Below are positions 1 through 7,600 of a stretch of DNA of 24,063 nt, piece by piece (within the stretch, counting starts at the first letter, position 1; the number at the start of each line of letters is the position of its first letter). The notes beneath the pieces are model-generated. The model had not been told where the DNA came from. It made no database searches and was given only the letters and a program-made list of their open reading frames with translations. This DNA comes from a virus. Where the stretch lies: IMG/VR virus record IMGVR_UViG_3300010373_000138, positions 1-24,063 of that record; one strand, 5' to 3'. A program made the position numbers and the translations under genes.

Positions 1-433
1 CGGTCGTTGCGGCAGATACGCTAACGCTGGAAATACTCAAGAAAGCCTTTTGAGTATTCACAACCGTTGCATTACCCGCAGCAAGCGCCTGAGTCATCGG
101 CACGCCATAAGTATCGTAGCCACGCACGGTAACGGTCTTTGCCTGGTCAGCCGCATCAGTCGTAATAGCAACGGCGCGCGGGACATCGAAAGAGTAGATG
201 GTGATGCCACCAGCATTTACCGAGCGTGTAACGCCCGTTCCAGCCGTAAGCGTAAGATTTCCCGCAGCAAGGGGCTTCTGAGCTATTGCAACATTGGTTG
301 CATTGGCAGTAAGAGGAACGATATCATAGGTGTAGCTACGACCCATCGGGCCAAAACCAGTGCCGCCGGAACTTTCCCCAGCAATCAAAGTTTGAGCGCC
401 GCCGAGATATAGGTTGTCACTAATCTGGGTCAT
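1..433 (-). CDS. Phage structural (decoration-like) protein, C-terminus cut by window edge
   Basis: This open frame runs leftward off the window; 144 codons are visible. It starts at ATG 433 behind AAGGATAAAATCC, a good ribosome-binding site. The product is rich in Gly, Ala, Thr and Val with no charged clusters. It contains an alternating stretch (AVAITTDAADQAKTVTVRGYD) of the kind seen in beta-sandwich head or tail decoration proteins. It lies 11 bp downstream of the major capsid gene in the same direction, so a virion role is likely by context. I do not recognise a named family. A minor capsid or tail-connector protein is equally possible. Confidence 0.7.
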   Translation of the reverse strand, partial: MTQISDNLYLGGAQTLIAGESSGGTGFGPMGRSYTYDIVPLTANATNVAIAQKPLAAGNLTLTAGTGVTRSVNAGGITIYSFDVPRAVAITTDAADQAKTVTVRGYDTYGVPMTQALAAGNATVVNTQKAFLSISSVSVSAATT

Positions 434-444
434 GGATTTTATCC

Positions 445-1365
445 TTATCGGCCTGCGTTGCCAAAAAGCGAGCGAGGATCGGTGTTACCAACGTCATAGC
501 GCTCAATAGCTTTGTAGCGCCACGAATCGGTTTCAAAATCACCTTCCATCGTTTTTTTCAGCGGCGAACGCATCACCACCTGAAGACCAAAGGGAACCGT
601 TGCGGTGGAATTATGCACATACCAAGCCGTAGTGGAGGTAAGGCGCGTCATGACAGCAACGCCCTTGCTCAAATAACCACGAGACTTGATAGCATTGAGA
701 TCGTTGTTAGCCGTACCGCTGCGCAGTACCGATTTCACGATTACTTCGCCCTGGAACTCATTGGAAGGAGAAACAACCAACGATTCCGGCTCCAGGTGGA
801 TGAATTTGCCGTTGTTGTCCACGCCTTGTGCGCGAACTTGAATCAGCATCTGCTCGGCGGAGGTCTGAGAAAGCGCCGCTGCCGTCATCAAATTGGAGAA
901 CGTACCGGTTGCAATCGGGTGCGCCGTATTAATCAGCGATACACCGTCACCGCCAGCCTGCGTGAAGGAGGTGTTAAGCACGTTAGCGCACAGCAGCTCC
1001 TTAGTTTCAATGAGCGACTGCGCAAGATGCTGAGAATACACCGATCCGATACGGATATAGTCGCCATCTTCGATAAGCGTGCTGGTAAGGGCAAAAGCCA
1101 AGCCATAGCGCTTGTAGATATATTCCTTCAGGAACAGTACACCGCCAGCCTGATAGGTAACAGGCATGCCTTCAGGAAGCTCAGGTGCGGCACCAAAGCC
1201 AAAGAGCATCGGTTCCTCATGGCGATCACGAGGGATACCGGTCTTGACCTTGAATATCTGGAGATATTCATCTTTACGCTGGTCATAAACTCCGTCAAAC
1301 TCCTCGTTGAGAATCGGCTCAACGATAGAACGGAAGTCTGTATTCCGCATAATATTGGTAGCCAT
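445..1365 (-). CDS. Major capsid protein
   Basis: The 306-aa product resembles the Mu gpT-like/HK97-type major head subunits. An N-terminal segment of about 45 residues is followed by a mixed alpha/beta body. The body includes an INTAHPIATG-type segment near residue 145, a conserved-looking HLEPESLVVSPSN core near residue 190, and a C-terminal RYKAIERYDVGNTDP motif typical of capsid subunits. ATG 1365 has AAGGAG eight bases upstream. Position directly after the scaffold and head genes fits the assignment. The phage-encoded GroES-like protein at 3729-4160 may assist folding of this subunit. The fold assignment is from motif recognition, not from a search. Confidence 0.85.
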   Translation of the reverse strand: MATNIMRNTDFRSIVEPILNEEFDGVYDQRKDEYLQIFKVKTGIPRDRHEEPMLFGFGAAPELPEGMPVTYQAGGVLFLKEYIYKRYGLAFALTSTLIEDGDYIRIGSVYSQHLAQSLIETKELLCANVLNTSFTQAGGDGVSLINTAHPIATGTFSNLMTAAALSQTSAEQMLIQVRAQGVDNNGKFIHLEPESLVVSPSNEFQGEVIVKSVLRSGTANNDLNAIKSRGYLSKGVAVMTRLTSTTAWYVHNSTATVPFGLQVVMRSPLKKTMEGDFETDSWRYKAIERYDVGNTDPRSLFGNAGR

Positions 1366-1399
1366 TGATATTACTCCTTATTTCGGTTACATACCTGCG

Positions 1400-1981
1400 T
1401 TATACAGCGACCTTATTAGCAACATATTGATGCTGAGCGATCTGCACCTGCAGAATCGTATAAGCATCCCCCCACGCATTGCCGATGGACGGATCAAGCG
1501 CCACAATGCGGAGCTGATTCTGCCCGCTGGGCGTGATGCCGGAACTCGCTGCCGTGCAAGCCGATAGACCGGTAGTGGTGGAACCAGCCGTGATATTGGA
1601 AAAATCTACCTGAGAGCCGACGGAATCATAAGCGATGGAGCCATCCGCCTGGATGCTGAACACCATGTTCGGATCATCCCATACCCATGCATAAATCGGA
1701 GATGCCGTGCTGCTATAAGTCGTGCCAGCCGTCCACATATCGGTAGAGTGAGGTACGCCCTGCGAATCAACCCAAGTAACACCCGCGAAAACACCAAGGA
1801 TATCATTATCGCCCGCTGCGGCGGCAACGATGCCATCAGTGCCACTTAAAGCGACGGGCTGGTACTTTAGAATGTTAGCGTTATAGCCAGACTTGATACC
1901 CGCAACATACCCGCGCGCAGCCGCCATACCCTGAGGGCTATAAGCAGGACGCATGCCAAACGGATTAAGGACAGCACTCAT
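1400..1981 (-). CDS. Phage head protein, decoration/structural family
   Basis: The 193-aa product begins MSAVLNPFGMRPAYSPQG. It continues with a Gly/Ala/Ser/Thr-rich beta body containing DILGVFAGVTWVDSQG and an AWVWDDPNMVFSIQADG segment. This pattern recurs in phage head proteins encoded beside the capsid gene. I chose ATG 1981 because AGGGAG lies seven bases upstream; the in-frame ATG 24 bp earlier lies inside the upstream gene and lacks a site. The gene is 34 bp upstream of the capsid gene in one operon. Function is probably capsid decoration or head completion, inferred from context only. Confidence 0.75.
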   Translation of the reverse strand: MSAVLNPFGMRPAYSPQGMAAARGYVAGIKSGYNANILKYQPVALSGTDGIVAAAAGDNDILGVFAGVTWVDSQGVPHSTDMWTAGTTYSSTASPIYAWVWDDPNMVFSIQADGSIAYDSVGSQVDFSNITAGSTTTGLSACTAASSGITPSGQNQLRIVALDPSIGNAWGDAYTILQVQIAQHQYVANKVAV

Positions 1982-1991
1982 TGTATTCTCC

Positions 1992-2561
1992 CTATCTGAT
2001 GCCAACGAAAGTCGGCGGTTTTGCTTGACCTAAGTGACTATAACCATCCGAAACACCGGAATTAAATCCGCCGCCCGTATAGGCGACATTGCGCCCCTTG
2101 CCGTCCTGGCCGATGCGCACACTGTCACGGAGATTTTTTGCTGATTCATGGGGAACGGTGTGATGGAGATACGTCATATCTTCGATCCAGTCGTCATGAC
2201 GAATTTTGGCCAAGACCATCTCATTTACGCAGATACGATCATCGGTAAGATCACCGGATTTCTGGCTATTAAGGCAGAAATCGGGAAGTTCGGCGCGCTT
2301 TACAAGCTCGTAACCAAGGCGCTGGCGACTCTCGATGGTATCTTTGTTGTTATTAGTGGTAAGCCAGATAAGGTGATAGCCCGGCATCTCAGGGGGGATC
2401 GGAAGCAGCGTATTCGTATCACGCAGCATGGCATAGCGTTCCTGCTTGCGGACGCTATCGGTCTTCTCGCGGTTTTCGGTCGTAGACCGATCTAAAGTAA
2501 GACGGTCGGTGCGGGCTGATCCATTGTCGGCCCTCTTAGCAATACGTTCGTCGCCAGACAT
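1992..2561 (-). CDS. Conserved-looking phage protein of the head module, function unknown
   Basis: The 189-aa product begins MSGDERIAKR. It has a charged, probably disordered first 45 residues, then a compact domain with PIPPEMPGYHLIWLTTNN and IESRQRLGYELVKRAELP, and a Gly-rich tail. ATG 2561 sits six bases after GGAG (TTGGAGATGTTTATG); in-frame TTG and ATG codons just upstream are less well placed. It is the first gene after the gap that holds a candidate promoter (2682-2709) and hairpins, so it may open a capsid sub-operon. Location between scaffold and head genes suggests a virion or assembly role. No family is recognised. Confidence 0.75.
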   Translation of the reverse strand: MSGDERIAKRADNGSARTDRLTLDRSTTENREKTDSVRKQERYAMLRDTNTLLPIPPEMPGYHLIWLTTNNNKDTIESRQRLGYELVKRAELPDFCLNSQKSGDLTDDRICVNEMVLAKIRHDDWIEDMTYLHHTVPHESAKNLRDSVRIGQDGKGRNVAYTGGGFNSGVSDGYSHLGQAKPPTFVGIR

Positions 2562-2630
2562 AAACATCTCCAAAAGAATTAATGGGAATGATTATTCTAG
2601 CGATTAGACGCAAGCTATTCGGCATTATGC

Positions 2631-2687
2631 GGAAGAACCGTATTCTTCCTAGCCAAGCCCCAAATCTGGGAACTTGGGCTAAGAATA
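2631..2687. repeat. Two overlapping inverted repeats with mutually exclusive arms
   Basis: GGAAGAA (2631-2637) pairs with TTCTTCC (2643-2649) around a 5-base loop. TATTCTT (2641-2647) pairs with AAGAATA (2681-2687), enclosing a GC-rich imperfect hairpin (2651-2680, AGCCAAG...CTTGGGCT with CCCA/TGGG at its tip). The two structures share TTCTT and cannot form together. No T-run follows on the minus strand, so this is not a standard terminator. It may be an RNA processing or attenuation element between scaffold and downstream head genes. Confidence 0.5.
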
Positions 2688-2709
2688 TCGCATTCATCTA
2701 ATAAGTCAA
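2682..2709 (-). promoter_or_regulatory. Candidate promoter for the capsid sub-operon
   Basis: On the minus strand TTGACT (2704-2709) is followed after 16 bases by TATTCT (2682-2687). The -10 element coincides with the outer arm of the inverted repeat described at 2631-2687. It would transcribe the 189-aa gene, head protein, capsid and decoration genes. This rests on consensus match and position only. Confidence 0.4.
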
Positions 2710-2733
2710 GGGGATTTATTTAGAAAACCATCA

Positions 2734-3717
2734 TTAAACTCGCTGCGCCTTCTGACCGTCCAAATAATTCTTGATAATCCTGTCTCGCTTCGGTTTGTCA
2801 TCCCATATGCCATTATCCTTTAGCGTATTAATAAACGCTGTCGGAAGCGTGATGGAGACTTTGCCTCGGCTTTCACCACGGGCCGATCCACCGGCGACGG
2901 GCGGTGCGGAACGTTTTTTCGCCGGTTTTGGAGCAGGCTCATCTTCCTCATCGTCATCTGAGCTTTCTGCGTATTTTTCAGGAAGACGCTCGGCAAGCCG
3001 GTCATCCAGCTCATCCCAGAAATCATCGGTCTTAGGATCATATCCCTCATTAGCGAGAACGCCGCTAATGGCTTTCGCAATTTCGCTGTCCACATCTTTT
3101 CCATTGGGATTATACCAGCTGTGGCGAGCGGCCCATTCCTTTGCCTTATTCACCACAGCAGAGTCAACTTGCGGCGCTTCATTCTGTATCGGCGCAGGTT
3201 TTTGCTCCACCTGCGCCTTTAGAAGCTGCAGCTGCTCAATTTTGCGCTGGGCATCATACATGGTTCGCATGGAAGCGGTGGCCTTTGCAGCATCGCCTTC
3301 AGTGAATGCCTCGGTGTGCTTACGTTCGGCTTCGGAAAATTGAGCGAGCGTTTCGTTATATGCCTTGTCGATCTCAGCGCGGTTGATGCCCGATAAGCGG
3401 CCATCCACTTCATTTTTCCAGCGCGATAGTTCATCAATCTTTTGCTGCTGCGACTGAATAATGGAATCTTTTTCACTGAATTTCTCAGCAATGCGTTTTT
3501 TCCGAAGGTCGCGCTTCTCTTTATTGGAAAGCTGTGGGCGCTCTTTCTTTTCTACGCGCGGCTGACGCTCCTTTGCGATACGCTCATCCGATTCCTCGGT
3601 AATTTCGTACTCAGGGACATCATTGTCTTTATCTTCAACCCCCAATTCTTTTCCGATTGCCGCAGCTTTATCGGCGGTTTCGTCGGTTTCGTCTTCGATG
3701 TCGGTTTTTACGGTCAT
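2734..3717 (-). CDS. Candidate head scaffolding protein
   Basis: The 327-aa product begins MTVKTDIEDETDETADKAAA. It is highly charged, with an acidic N-terminus (residues 1-45), a Lys/Arg/Glu-rich coiled-coil region (about 60-180), a short globular part around WAARHSWYNPNGKDVDSEIA, an acidic linker (SSDDDEEDEPAPKPAKK) and a basic C-terminus. Acidic coiled-coil composition and location between portal and capsid genes are characteristic of scaffolding proteins. Sequence homology is not evident, so the role is an inference. ATG 3717 lies six bases after GGGGA; an in-frame GTG 12 bases upstream overlaps the preceding stop codon and is less likely. Confidence 0.7.
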   Translation of the reverse strand: MTVKTDIEDETDETADKAAAIGKELGVEDKDNDVPEYEITEESDERIAKERQPRVEKKERPQLSNKEKRDLRKKRIAEKFSEKDSIIQSQQQKIDELSRWKNEVDGRLSGINRAEIDKAYNETLAQFSEAERKHTEAFTEGDAAKATASMRTMYDAQRKIEQLQLLKAQVEQKPAPIQNEAPQVDSAVVNKAKEWAARHSWYNPNGKDVDSEIAKAISGVLANEGYDPKTDDFWDELDDRLAERLPEKYAESSDDDEEDEPAPKPAKKRSAPPVAGGSARGESRGKVSITLPTAFINTLKDNGIWDDKPKRDRIIKNYLDGQKAQRV

Positions 3718-3728
3718 ACTATTCCCCA

Positions 3729-4160
3729 CTAAATATATGCTTTAACTTCGAGCGGATTGCCCGTTTTCTTAGCCAGCAAGTCGATGTCATTAATCAGCAT
3801 GAAGAGAAGTTCGTAGTCCTCATGCTGAATAAACCATTTATCCTGGTTGAATTTGGGGATACGAACGTAATCCCCAACCTTGCACCAATCGCTTTCTGGC
3901 CAAGGGGATAATGTGTCCCGGCTCTTAAATGCTACTGGACCGATTGCGCGAATTTTCCCAATTTGCGTATTCCATTTTTCTGTTTCCATGGAATCGTGGG
4001 TAAGAATAATGCCGCCTTTGGTCTTTGTGGCAACTTTTCGGAGTTGAACAATAACGCGCGAGCCAAAAGGCTCAAAACCTGGATCAACATCAGGAAAAGC
4101 GGCGGCAATTTCTTCGTCAGTATACGTTACATCAGTACGGAGTTGCATTGAGCTACTCAT
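3729..4160 (-). CDS. Phage-encoded GroES-like co-chaperonin (Cpn10 family)
   Basis: The 143-aa product matches the Cpn10 layout. PFGSRVIVQL corresponds to the GroES start (PLHDRVIVKR). KTKGGIILTHDSMETEKWN covers the mobile loop, which contacts GroEL, and IGKIRAIGP and VGDYVRIPKF give the later beta strands. The C-terminal LLFMLINDIDLLAK parallels the GroES end (VLIMSESDILAIV). It is longer than the usual 95-100 aa because of an N-terminal extension of about 30 residues and an insertion. Phage GroES homologues such as T4 gp31 replace host GroES in capsid folding, a likely role here in the head operon. ATG 4160 follows AAGGA at five bases; the gene overlaps the upstream one by 8 bp. Confidence 0.85.
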   Translation of the reverse strand: MSSSMQLRTDVTYTDEEIAAAFPDVDPGFEPFGSRVIVQLRKVATKTKGGIILTHDSMETEKWNTQIGKIRAIGPVAFKSRDTLSPWPESDWCKVGDYVRIPKFNQDKWFIQHEDYELLFMLINDIDLLAKKTGNPLEVKAYI

Positions 4161-4332
4161 CTTCGTCCTTCTTTCTGGCATCCTCGATAATCCTCAGCGC
4201 TTCGCTAAGACCAATCCAGACACCTACTTGTTGTTTGTACCCCTCAAAATCCCGCTGCGGCGTCTTAACCAGAGACTCCATCGCGGAAAATTGCTTGGCC
4301 TTTATCTCTAAAATAATATTTTCAATTCTCAT
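4153..4332 (-). CDS. Small phage protein, 59 aa, unknown function
   Basis: The product begins MRIENIILEIKAKQF and ends in a charged helix (RIIEDARKKDEDE). It is predicted mostly helical by composition, with the segment EGYKQQVGVWIGLSEALRII in the middle. Its ATG overlaps the stop of the upstream MKKGG gene by four bases (ATGA) and its end overlaps the GroES-like start, which argues strongly for translation. Small helical proteins of this kind are common beside phage portal and terminase genes. No function can be assigned. Confidence 0.7.
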   Translation of the reverse strand: MRIENIILEIKAKQFSAMESLVKTPQRDFEGYKQQVGVWIGLSEALRIIEDARKKDEDE

Positions 4333-4631
4333 TTTTTCTTAGCAACGCCGCCTTTTTTCATCTTTAAATCTTCTTTTTTCACCATTTTTTTGATTAGTTT
4401 TTTGTCTTCAGCTTCATCCTTATGGACTGCGCCGCCTTTTTTCATGCCAGTGATTTTCTCACCCTCGGCCATACGCTTGTGTTGGTTTACGGGGCCACCA
4501 GTCTGGCCTTTGCTTCCACGATTATCGGTCATTGCAATATCTCCCTTCGTTAGCATTTGATTGAATACATAACCGCTCCGTCTGGCGCGGGCCTCATCCC
4601 TGGATTTCTGATCCAAGGTGTCCTTGGTCAT
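4329..4631 (-). CDS. Basic MKKGG-motif phage protein, 100 aa
   Basis: The product begins MTKDTLDQKSRDEARARR and ends in a lysine-rich tail with two MKKGG motifs (GMKKGGAVHKDE and KMKKGGVAKKK). MKKGG-containing basic proteins recur in marine podovirus-type genomes, but I know of no established function. ATG 4631 has AAAGGA seven bases upstream. A second in-frame ATG at 4532 also has a good site (GGGAG), so a shorter 67-aa form starting MTDNRGSKG could be made as well. The gene ends in an ATGA overlap with the next gene. Confidence 0.7.
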   Translation of the reverse strand: MTKDTLDQKSRDEARARRSGYVFNQMLTKGDIAMTDNRGSKGQTGGPVNQHKRMAEGEKITGMKKGGAVHKDEAEDKKLIKKMVKKEDLKMKKGGVAKKK

Positions 4632-4657
4632 TTTAGTTTCCTTTAAGTGTTGATATT

Positions 4658-4735
4658 TTAAGGTGCGATTTCGTCTATTCCATTGCCGCAAAACACATCC
4701 AAACGAGTTTTTCCATCCCAAGCAATCACTGTCAT
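4658..4735 (-). CDS. Tiny ORF resembling the start of a phage Ntn-hydrolase (HslV-like), possible remnant
   Basis: A 25-aa frame begins MTVIAWDGKTRLDVF at an ATG that overlaps the portal stop as ATGA (4732-4735) and ends at TAA 4658. The first nine residues resemble the start of phage proteasome-like (HslV-type) hydrolases, which typically begin M-T-x-I-A-W-D-G-K-T with the nucleophile Thr near the N-terminus. Here the frame stops after 25 codons, so it would be a decayed copy or an unrelated short peptide. The similarity is recalled, not searched. Confidence 0.4.
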   Translation of the reverse strand: MTVIAWDGKTRLDVFCGNGIDEIAP

Positions 4736-7245
4736 GGAGCCTCCGACTTACTTGCCTGAGCGCTGGCAGCATGCATCGCTGCTATTGCCTCATCGGATTT
4801 GTTATCATGCGCACCGAGTATCAAATCCGTTTGCGCCTGAAGCGCCGCCTTCTTCAATTCGGTTTCAGCATTCAAGCCCGCTTTCTTAAGCTCAGTATCG
4901 TATTTCTGCTGAGCGTCCTGCGCTTTGGCTTTAAGAGTTTCAAGCTTAACTGCGGTATCACCCTGAGACTTCTGCTGGGAAAGGGCTAGCTGGCCTTTGG
5001 CAATTTCCTGCTTGCCCTGCACATCTGCCTGTGCCACCTGCACCATCGGATCAACGGGGGGCTTCGGAGCCATCGCCTGAAGCGCTTGCATCGCTTGCGC
5101 CACGATAGCGGGAATCTTAGCGAATGCCGCCTCAGCAGCCTTATCCACCACGGGAGCTGCCTGCGCGAGTGCAATAGAACTATCCGGGTTGTTATCCCAA
5201 TCCACTTGCGCGCTCGCACCGATTTGTTCCGCAGCAGCGCGCTTCATCATCTCGCCGTACCAGACAAGCAAATGATCCTGCAGGTGATTAAGCGCAGCGG
5301 GAATAAAATGCTGCGCAATCACGGGCGATTTTCCAAAGAGCGGATTCTGCGCGAAGTCCAGCAACACCTGGATATGCGCCTCGTGGTTTTGGCCCTCGAA
5401 GGCTTTGACGGGTTTACCCATCACCATGTTCACGTTTTCATCCGCCGGATTGAGCGGCTGCGCTTCGGGAGGTATCGGCAGGAATTCCTCGTAGCCAGGA
5501 ATTTTTGCCATCTCGAATGCTTGCGCAAACAATTTTCTCCAGTCAAATAATGTGATGACCTGAGTATTTACCGCAGCAATTTGCGTAATGGACTGGATAA
5601 CGAACTGAACCTGCGCAAACCGCTGCGCTTCGCTAAAAATATTGGGGTCGCTTACGGGATGAACATCCATCGCGCCCTCAAAATCCGCGCGCAGGATATA
5701 ATCTTCCGGATCGGTGCCGTACTGGAATTTTTCAGGCAGATGATTGCGATTAAGGCGGTGCAGAATTTCCAGGCAGCGCATCTGCGAATTGTGCAGCCGT
5801 GAGTGAATAGCGCTAAATACTTTTGCACCCTGCTCAATCAACGCCAGTGTCGTGCCAACTGGCATGTTGTTGGACGCATCGGCGATTTTCTCTTCCGCCG
5901 TTCCCACAACACCCTGCGCCGCCGATGTCAGAAACCCAAGCAGCTCATACAGCACAGGTGACGGCTGATTGAAGGGAATGGGCATGTATATCTTGCGGAT
6001 ATCATCCTGCCCCATTGCATCCACTTCCGTCACCTGTGTCGGCGATACGGAAAGAGATGCACCGCCCGGCGTTCCCCGAAGCTTAAGACCACCCTGCAGA
6101 TTGGAAATCAGCGCCGAGTCCAGCAGCGCGCGCAGCGATCCGGTCAGCGCGTCCGGAAGACCGCTTAAGCACTGAAGAAGGCTTAAGCCAAATACGCCAT
6201 CGAACGGGATAAAGGTGAAGTCCACCAGATAATCCAGTTCCTGCTGCGTCTTGCTGTCCTCATCCCAGTTGCGGTAAAGCGCCAGTACCTTCCGGCTCTG
6301 GTCATCAATCGTAATGAGGTAAGGACACATCTTACCTTCGGGAGCTTTCGGATCGTCTAATTCCTCGTATACACAGCCTTCATAGATAACCCGCTCACCC
6401 GTATCACTGCTGTAATCGTTTTGCTTGCCCTCCACCTTCGCCTTTTGGCGCTGCGTTTCCGTCTCGTCTTCCGTTGCCTGATAGCTCGTTGGCAGGGATA
6501 AATCCAGATACAGCCCGGACGAAATACGGCGCTGATATTCGAAATCGCTCACCTGCATCCTATGGAACTTACGCGGCAGGTCATAGAAATTGTGTGCATG
6601 ATAGGGCAGCACAATCTCATCAATCGACACGAATTCCACGTTGGGGCGCTTGCGGGATTCGTCCTGGTAAATCTTCATATACTGCGAACCACCGACCGGC
6701 AGTTGCGAGAGAAGAATCTCAAGTTCAGGGCGATAAGCAGGAATCTGCGTGGTTAGCTGCCAGTTTAGGAAAGCAGCCTTACGCTTGGCACGCTCCATTT
6801 TGTCTTTGCTCGGCTTACCCTCAATCTTGGTGCGCACTGGGCCATTCGGCGGAAACAGCTCCTTAATCGCCGACGATGCAAAGTCGATATACGCTTCCAT
6901 CAGCACCGGATGCGTCACCCGGCTTGCACCCTCAAAGTCGGCGCCACCCGGAGCCGGACCGCCAAGGCCCGCTTTCTTTAAGCCCTCGGCCTGCATCTTA
7001 TCCCGGTCTGCGCGCGCCTCCATGTCTTGCTCAATCAGAACAAGATATTTCTCAGCCAGTTCATCTAATTCATCAGGGGAAAAAGTATCGGCGAGATTAC
7101 TAAACCACTCGGTATCGGTCGGCGGCTCGTTTCCATCTACCAATAGCGTGGTAGTGCCGTCTTCGTTATCAATTTCAGAGGGCTGTGCTATAGACGCAAC
7201 CTCGGGGTCAACGTCGATCTCTTCAGTTGGGAGTGCGGTATCCAC
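4732..7245 (-). CDS. Portal protein, P22-like
   Basis: The 837-aa product matches the P22-type portal family. It has a charged N-terminal region and a body with VTHPVLMEAYIDFASSAIKE near 115. The central core carries GGLKLRGTPGGASLSVSPT, MPIPFNQPSPVLYELLGFL and the conserved stretch EEKIADASNNMPVGTTLALI (roughly 390-480). A long Ala/Gln/Lys-rich helical C-terminus (about 740-837) would form the barrel. P22 portal is 725 aa, so this is a longer member. The dodecamer forms the DNA channel at one vertex and docks TerL. The start is GTG 7245, because a TAA lies five codons upstream and no ATG follows nearby; the ribosome site is weak (GGGCAG). Confidence 0.9.
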   Translation of the reverse strand: MDTALPTEEIDVDPEVASIAQPSEIDNEDGTTTLLVDGNEPPTDTEWFSNLADTFSPDELDELAEKYLVLIEQDMEARADRDKMQAEGLKKAGLGGPAPGGADFEGASRVTHPVLMEAYIDFASSAIKELFPPNGPVRTKIEGKPSKDKMERAKRKAAFLNWQLTTQIPAYRPELEILLSQLPVGGSQYMKIYQDESRKRPNVEFVSIDEIVLPYHAHNFYDLPRKFHRMQVSDFEYQRRISSGLYLDLSLPTSYQATEDETETQRQKAKVEGKQNDYSSDTGERVIYEGCVYEELDDPKAPEGKMCPYLITIDDQSRKVLALYRNWDEDSKTQQELDYLVDFTFIPFDGVFGLSLLQCLSGLPDALTGSLRALLDSALISNLQGGLKLRGTPGGASLSVSPTQVTEVDAMGQDDIRKIYMPIPFNQPSPVLYELLGFLTSAAQGVVGTAEEKIADASNNMPVGTTLALIEQGAKVFSAIHSRLHNSQMRCLEILHRLNRNHLPEKFQYGTDPEDYILRADFEGAMDVHPVSDPNIFSEAQRFAQVQFVIQSITQIAAVNTQVITLFDWRKLFAQAFEMAKIPGYEEFLPIPPEAQPLNPADENVNMVMGKPVKAFEGQNHEAHIQVLLDFAQNPLFGKSPVIAQHFIPAALNHLQDHLLVWYGEMMKRAAAEQIGASAQVDWDNNPDSSIALAQAAPVVDKAAEAAFAKIPAIVAQAMQALQAMAPKPPVDPMVQVAQADVQGKQEIAKGQLALSQQKSQGDTAVKLETLKAKAQDAQQKYDTELKKAGLNAETELKKAALQAQTDLILGAHDNKSDEAIAAMHAASAQASKSEAP

Positions 7246-7348
7246 CTTGAGTCTGCCCGTTATCAGCTAACCGATTTCACTTTCGGCCACCTCATCGAGC
7301 GCTAAGATAAGCACTTCGCCAGTTGTGGTACTAATGACTTATCTCATT

Positions 7349-7384
7349 TTTATAAGATTGGCGTCAAGATTAATCTTGGTTTAA
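7349..7384 (-). promoter_or_regulatory. CtrA-like box TTAA-N7-TTAA with a -10 element upstream of portal
   Basis: TTAA-TCTTGGT-TTAA spans 7370-7384 and overlaps a perfect 14-bp palindrome CAAGATTAATCTTG (7365-7378). On the minus strand TATAAA (7349-7354) lies downstream with no recognisable -35 hexamer, so the box falls where the -35 would be. That is the arrangement of CtrA-activated promoters in alphaproteobacteria. It would drive portal and downstream head genes. An 8-base match can occur by chance in 24 kb. Confidence 0.35.
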
Positions 7385-7386
7385 TA

Positions 7387-7452
7387 TCAAGAGTACGGAT
7401 CATGCAGGGGGCGATTCCAGTAGTTAGGATTTCTCAGCTCAGCCCTTAGCAT
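7387..7452 (-). CDS. Possible 21-aa peptide
   Basis: The frame starts at ATG 7452, about eight bases after AAAGGGA, inside the end of the preceding 53-aa gene, and ends at TGA 7387. The sequence includes RNPNYWNRPLHDP, which resembles a short motif (P-x-Y-W-x2-R-x-P) I associate with small phage proteins. It may be a real micro-gene translated by coupling, or chance. There are no other supports. Confidence 0.3.
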   Translation of the reverse strand: MLRAELRNPNYWNRPLHDPYS

Positions 7453-7600
7453 CGCAACATCCCTTTCCCCGAAAATGCTCTACGATTTTTCTGAGAAGTG
7501 GATACTCCGTGGTATTTTTATATACCTTTTCATCCAGTAACTTTCCGTACTCGTAGCGCCTAATCCACATGCATTTATTATCGTGGTCTTGCACCGTCAC
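7439..7600 (-). CDS. Small phage protein, 53 aa, unknown function
   Basis: The frame begins at GTG 7600, sharing its G with the TAG stop of the upstream 71-aa gene (TAGTG), which suggests translational coupling. The product contains MWIRRYEYGKLLDEKVY and then TEYPLLRKIVEHFRGKG. It is mixed hydrophobic and charged like a compact domain, and ends with a Cys pair (GCCDAKG). An internal ATG at codon 11 could be the start instead. Its neighbours between terminase and portal are likewise small and unknown. No family is recognised. Confidence 0.5.
   Translation of the reverse strand: MTVQDHDNKCMWIRRYEYGKLLDEKVYKNTTEYPLLRKIVEHFRGKGCCDAKG

Noticed and set aside
613-1368. 251-codon plus-strand frame opposite the capsid gene
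   Set aside because: The minus frame encodes a recognisable capsid protein with a good ribosome site; the plus frame is a shadow.
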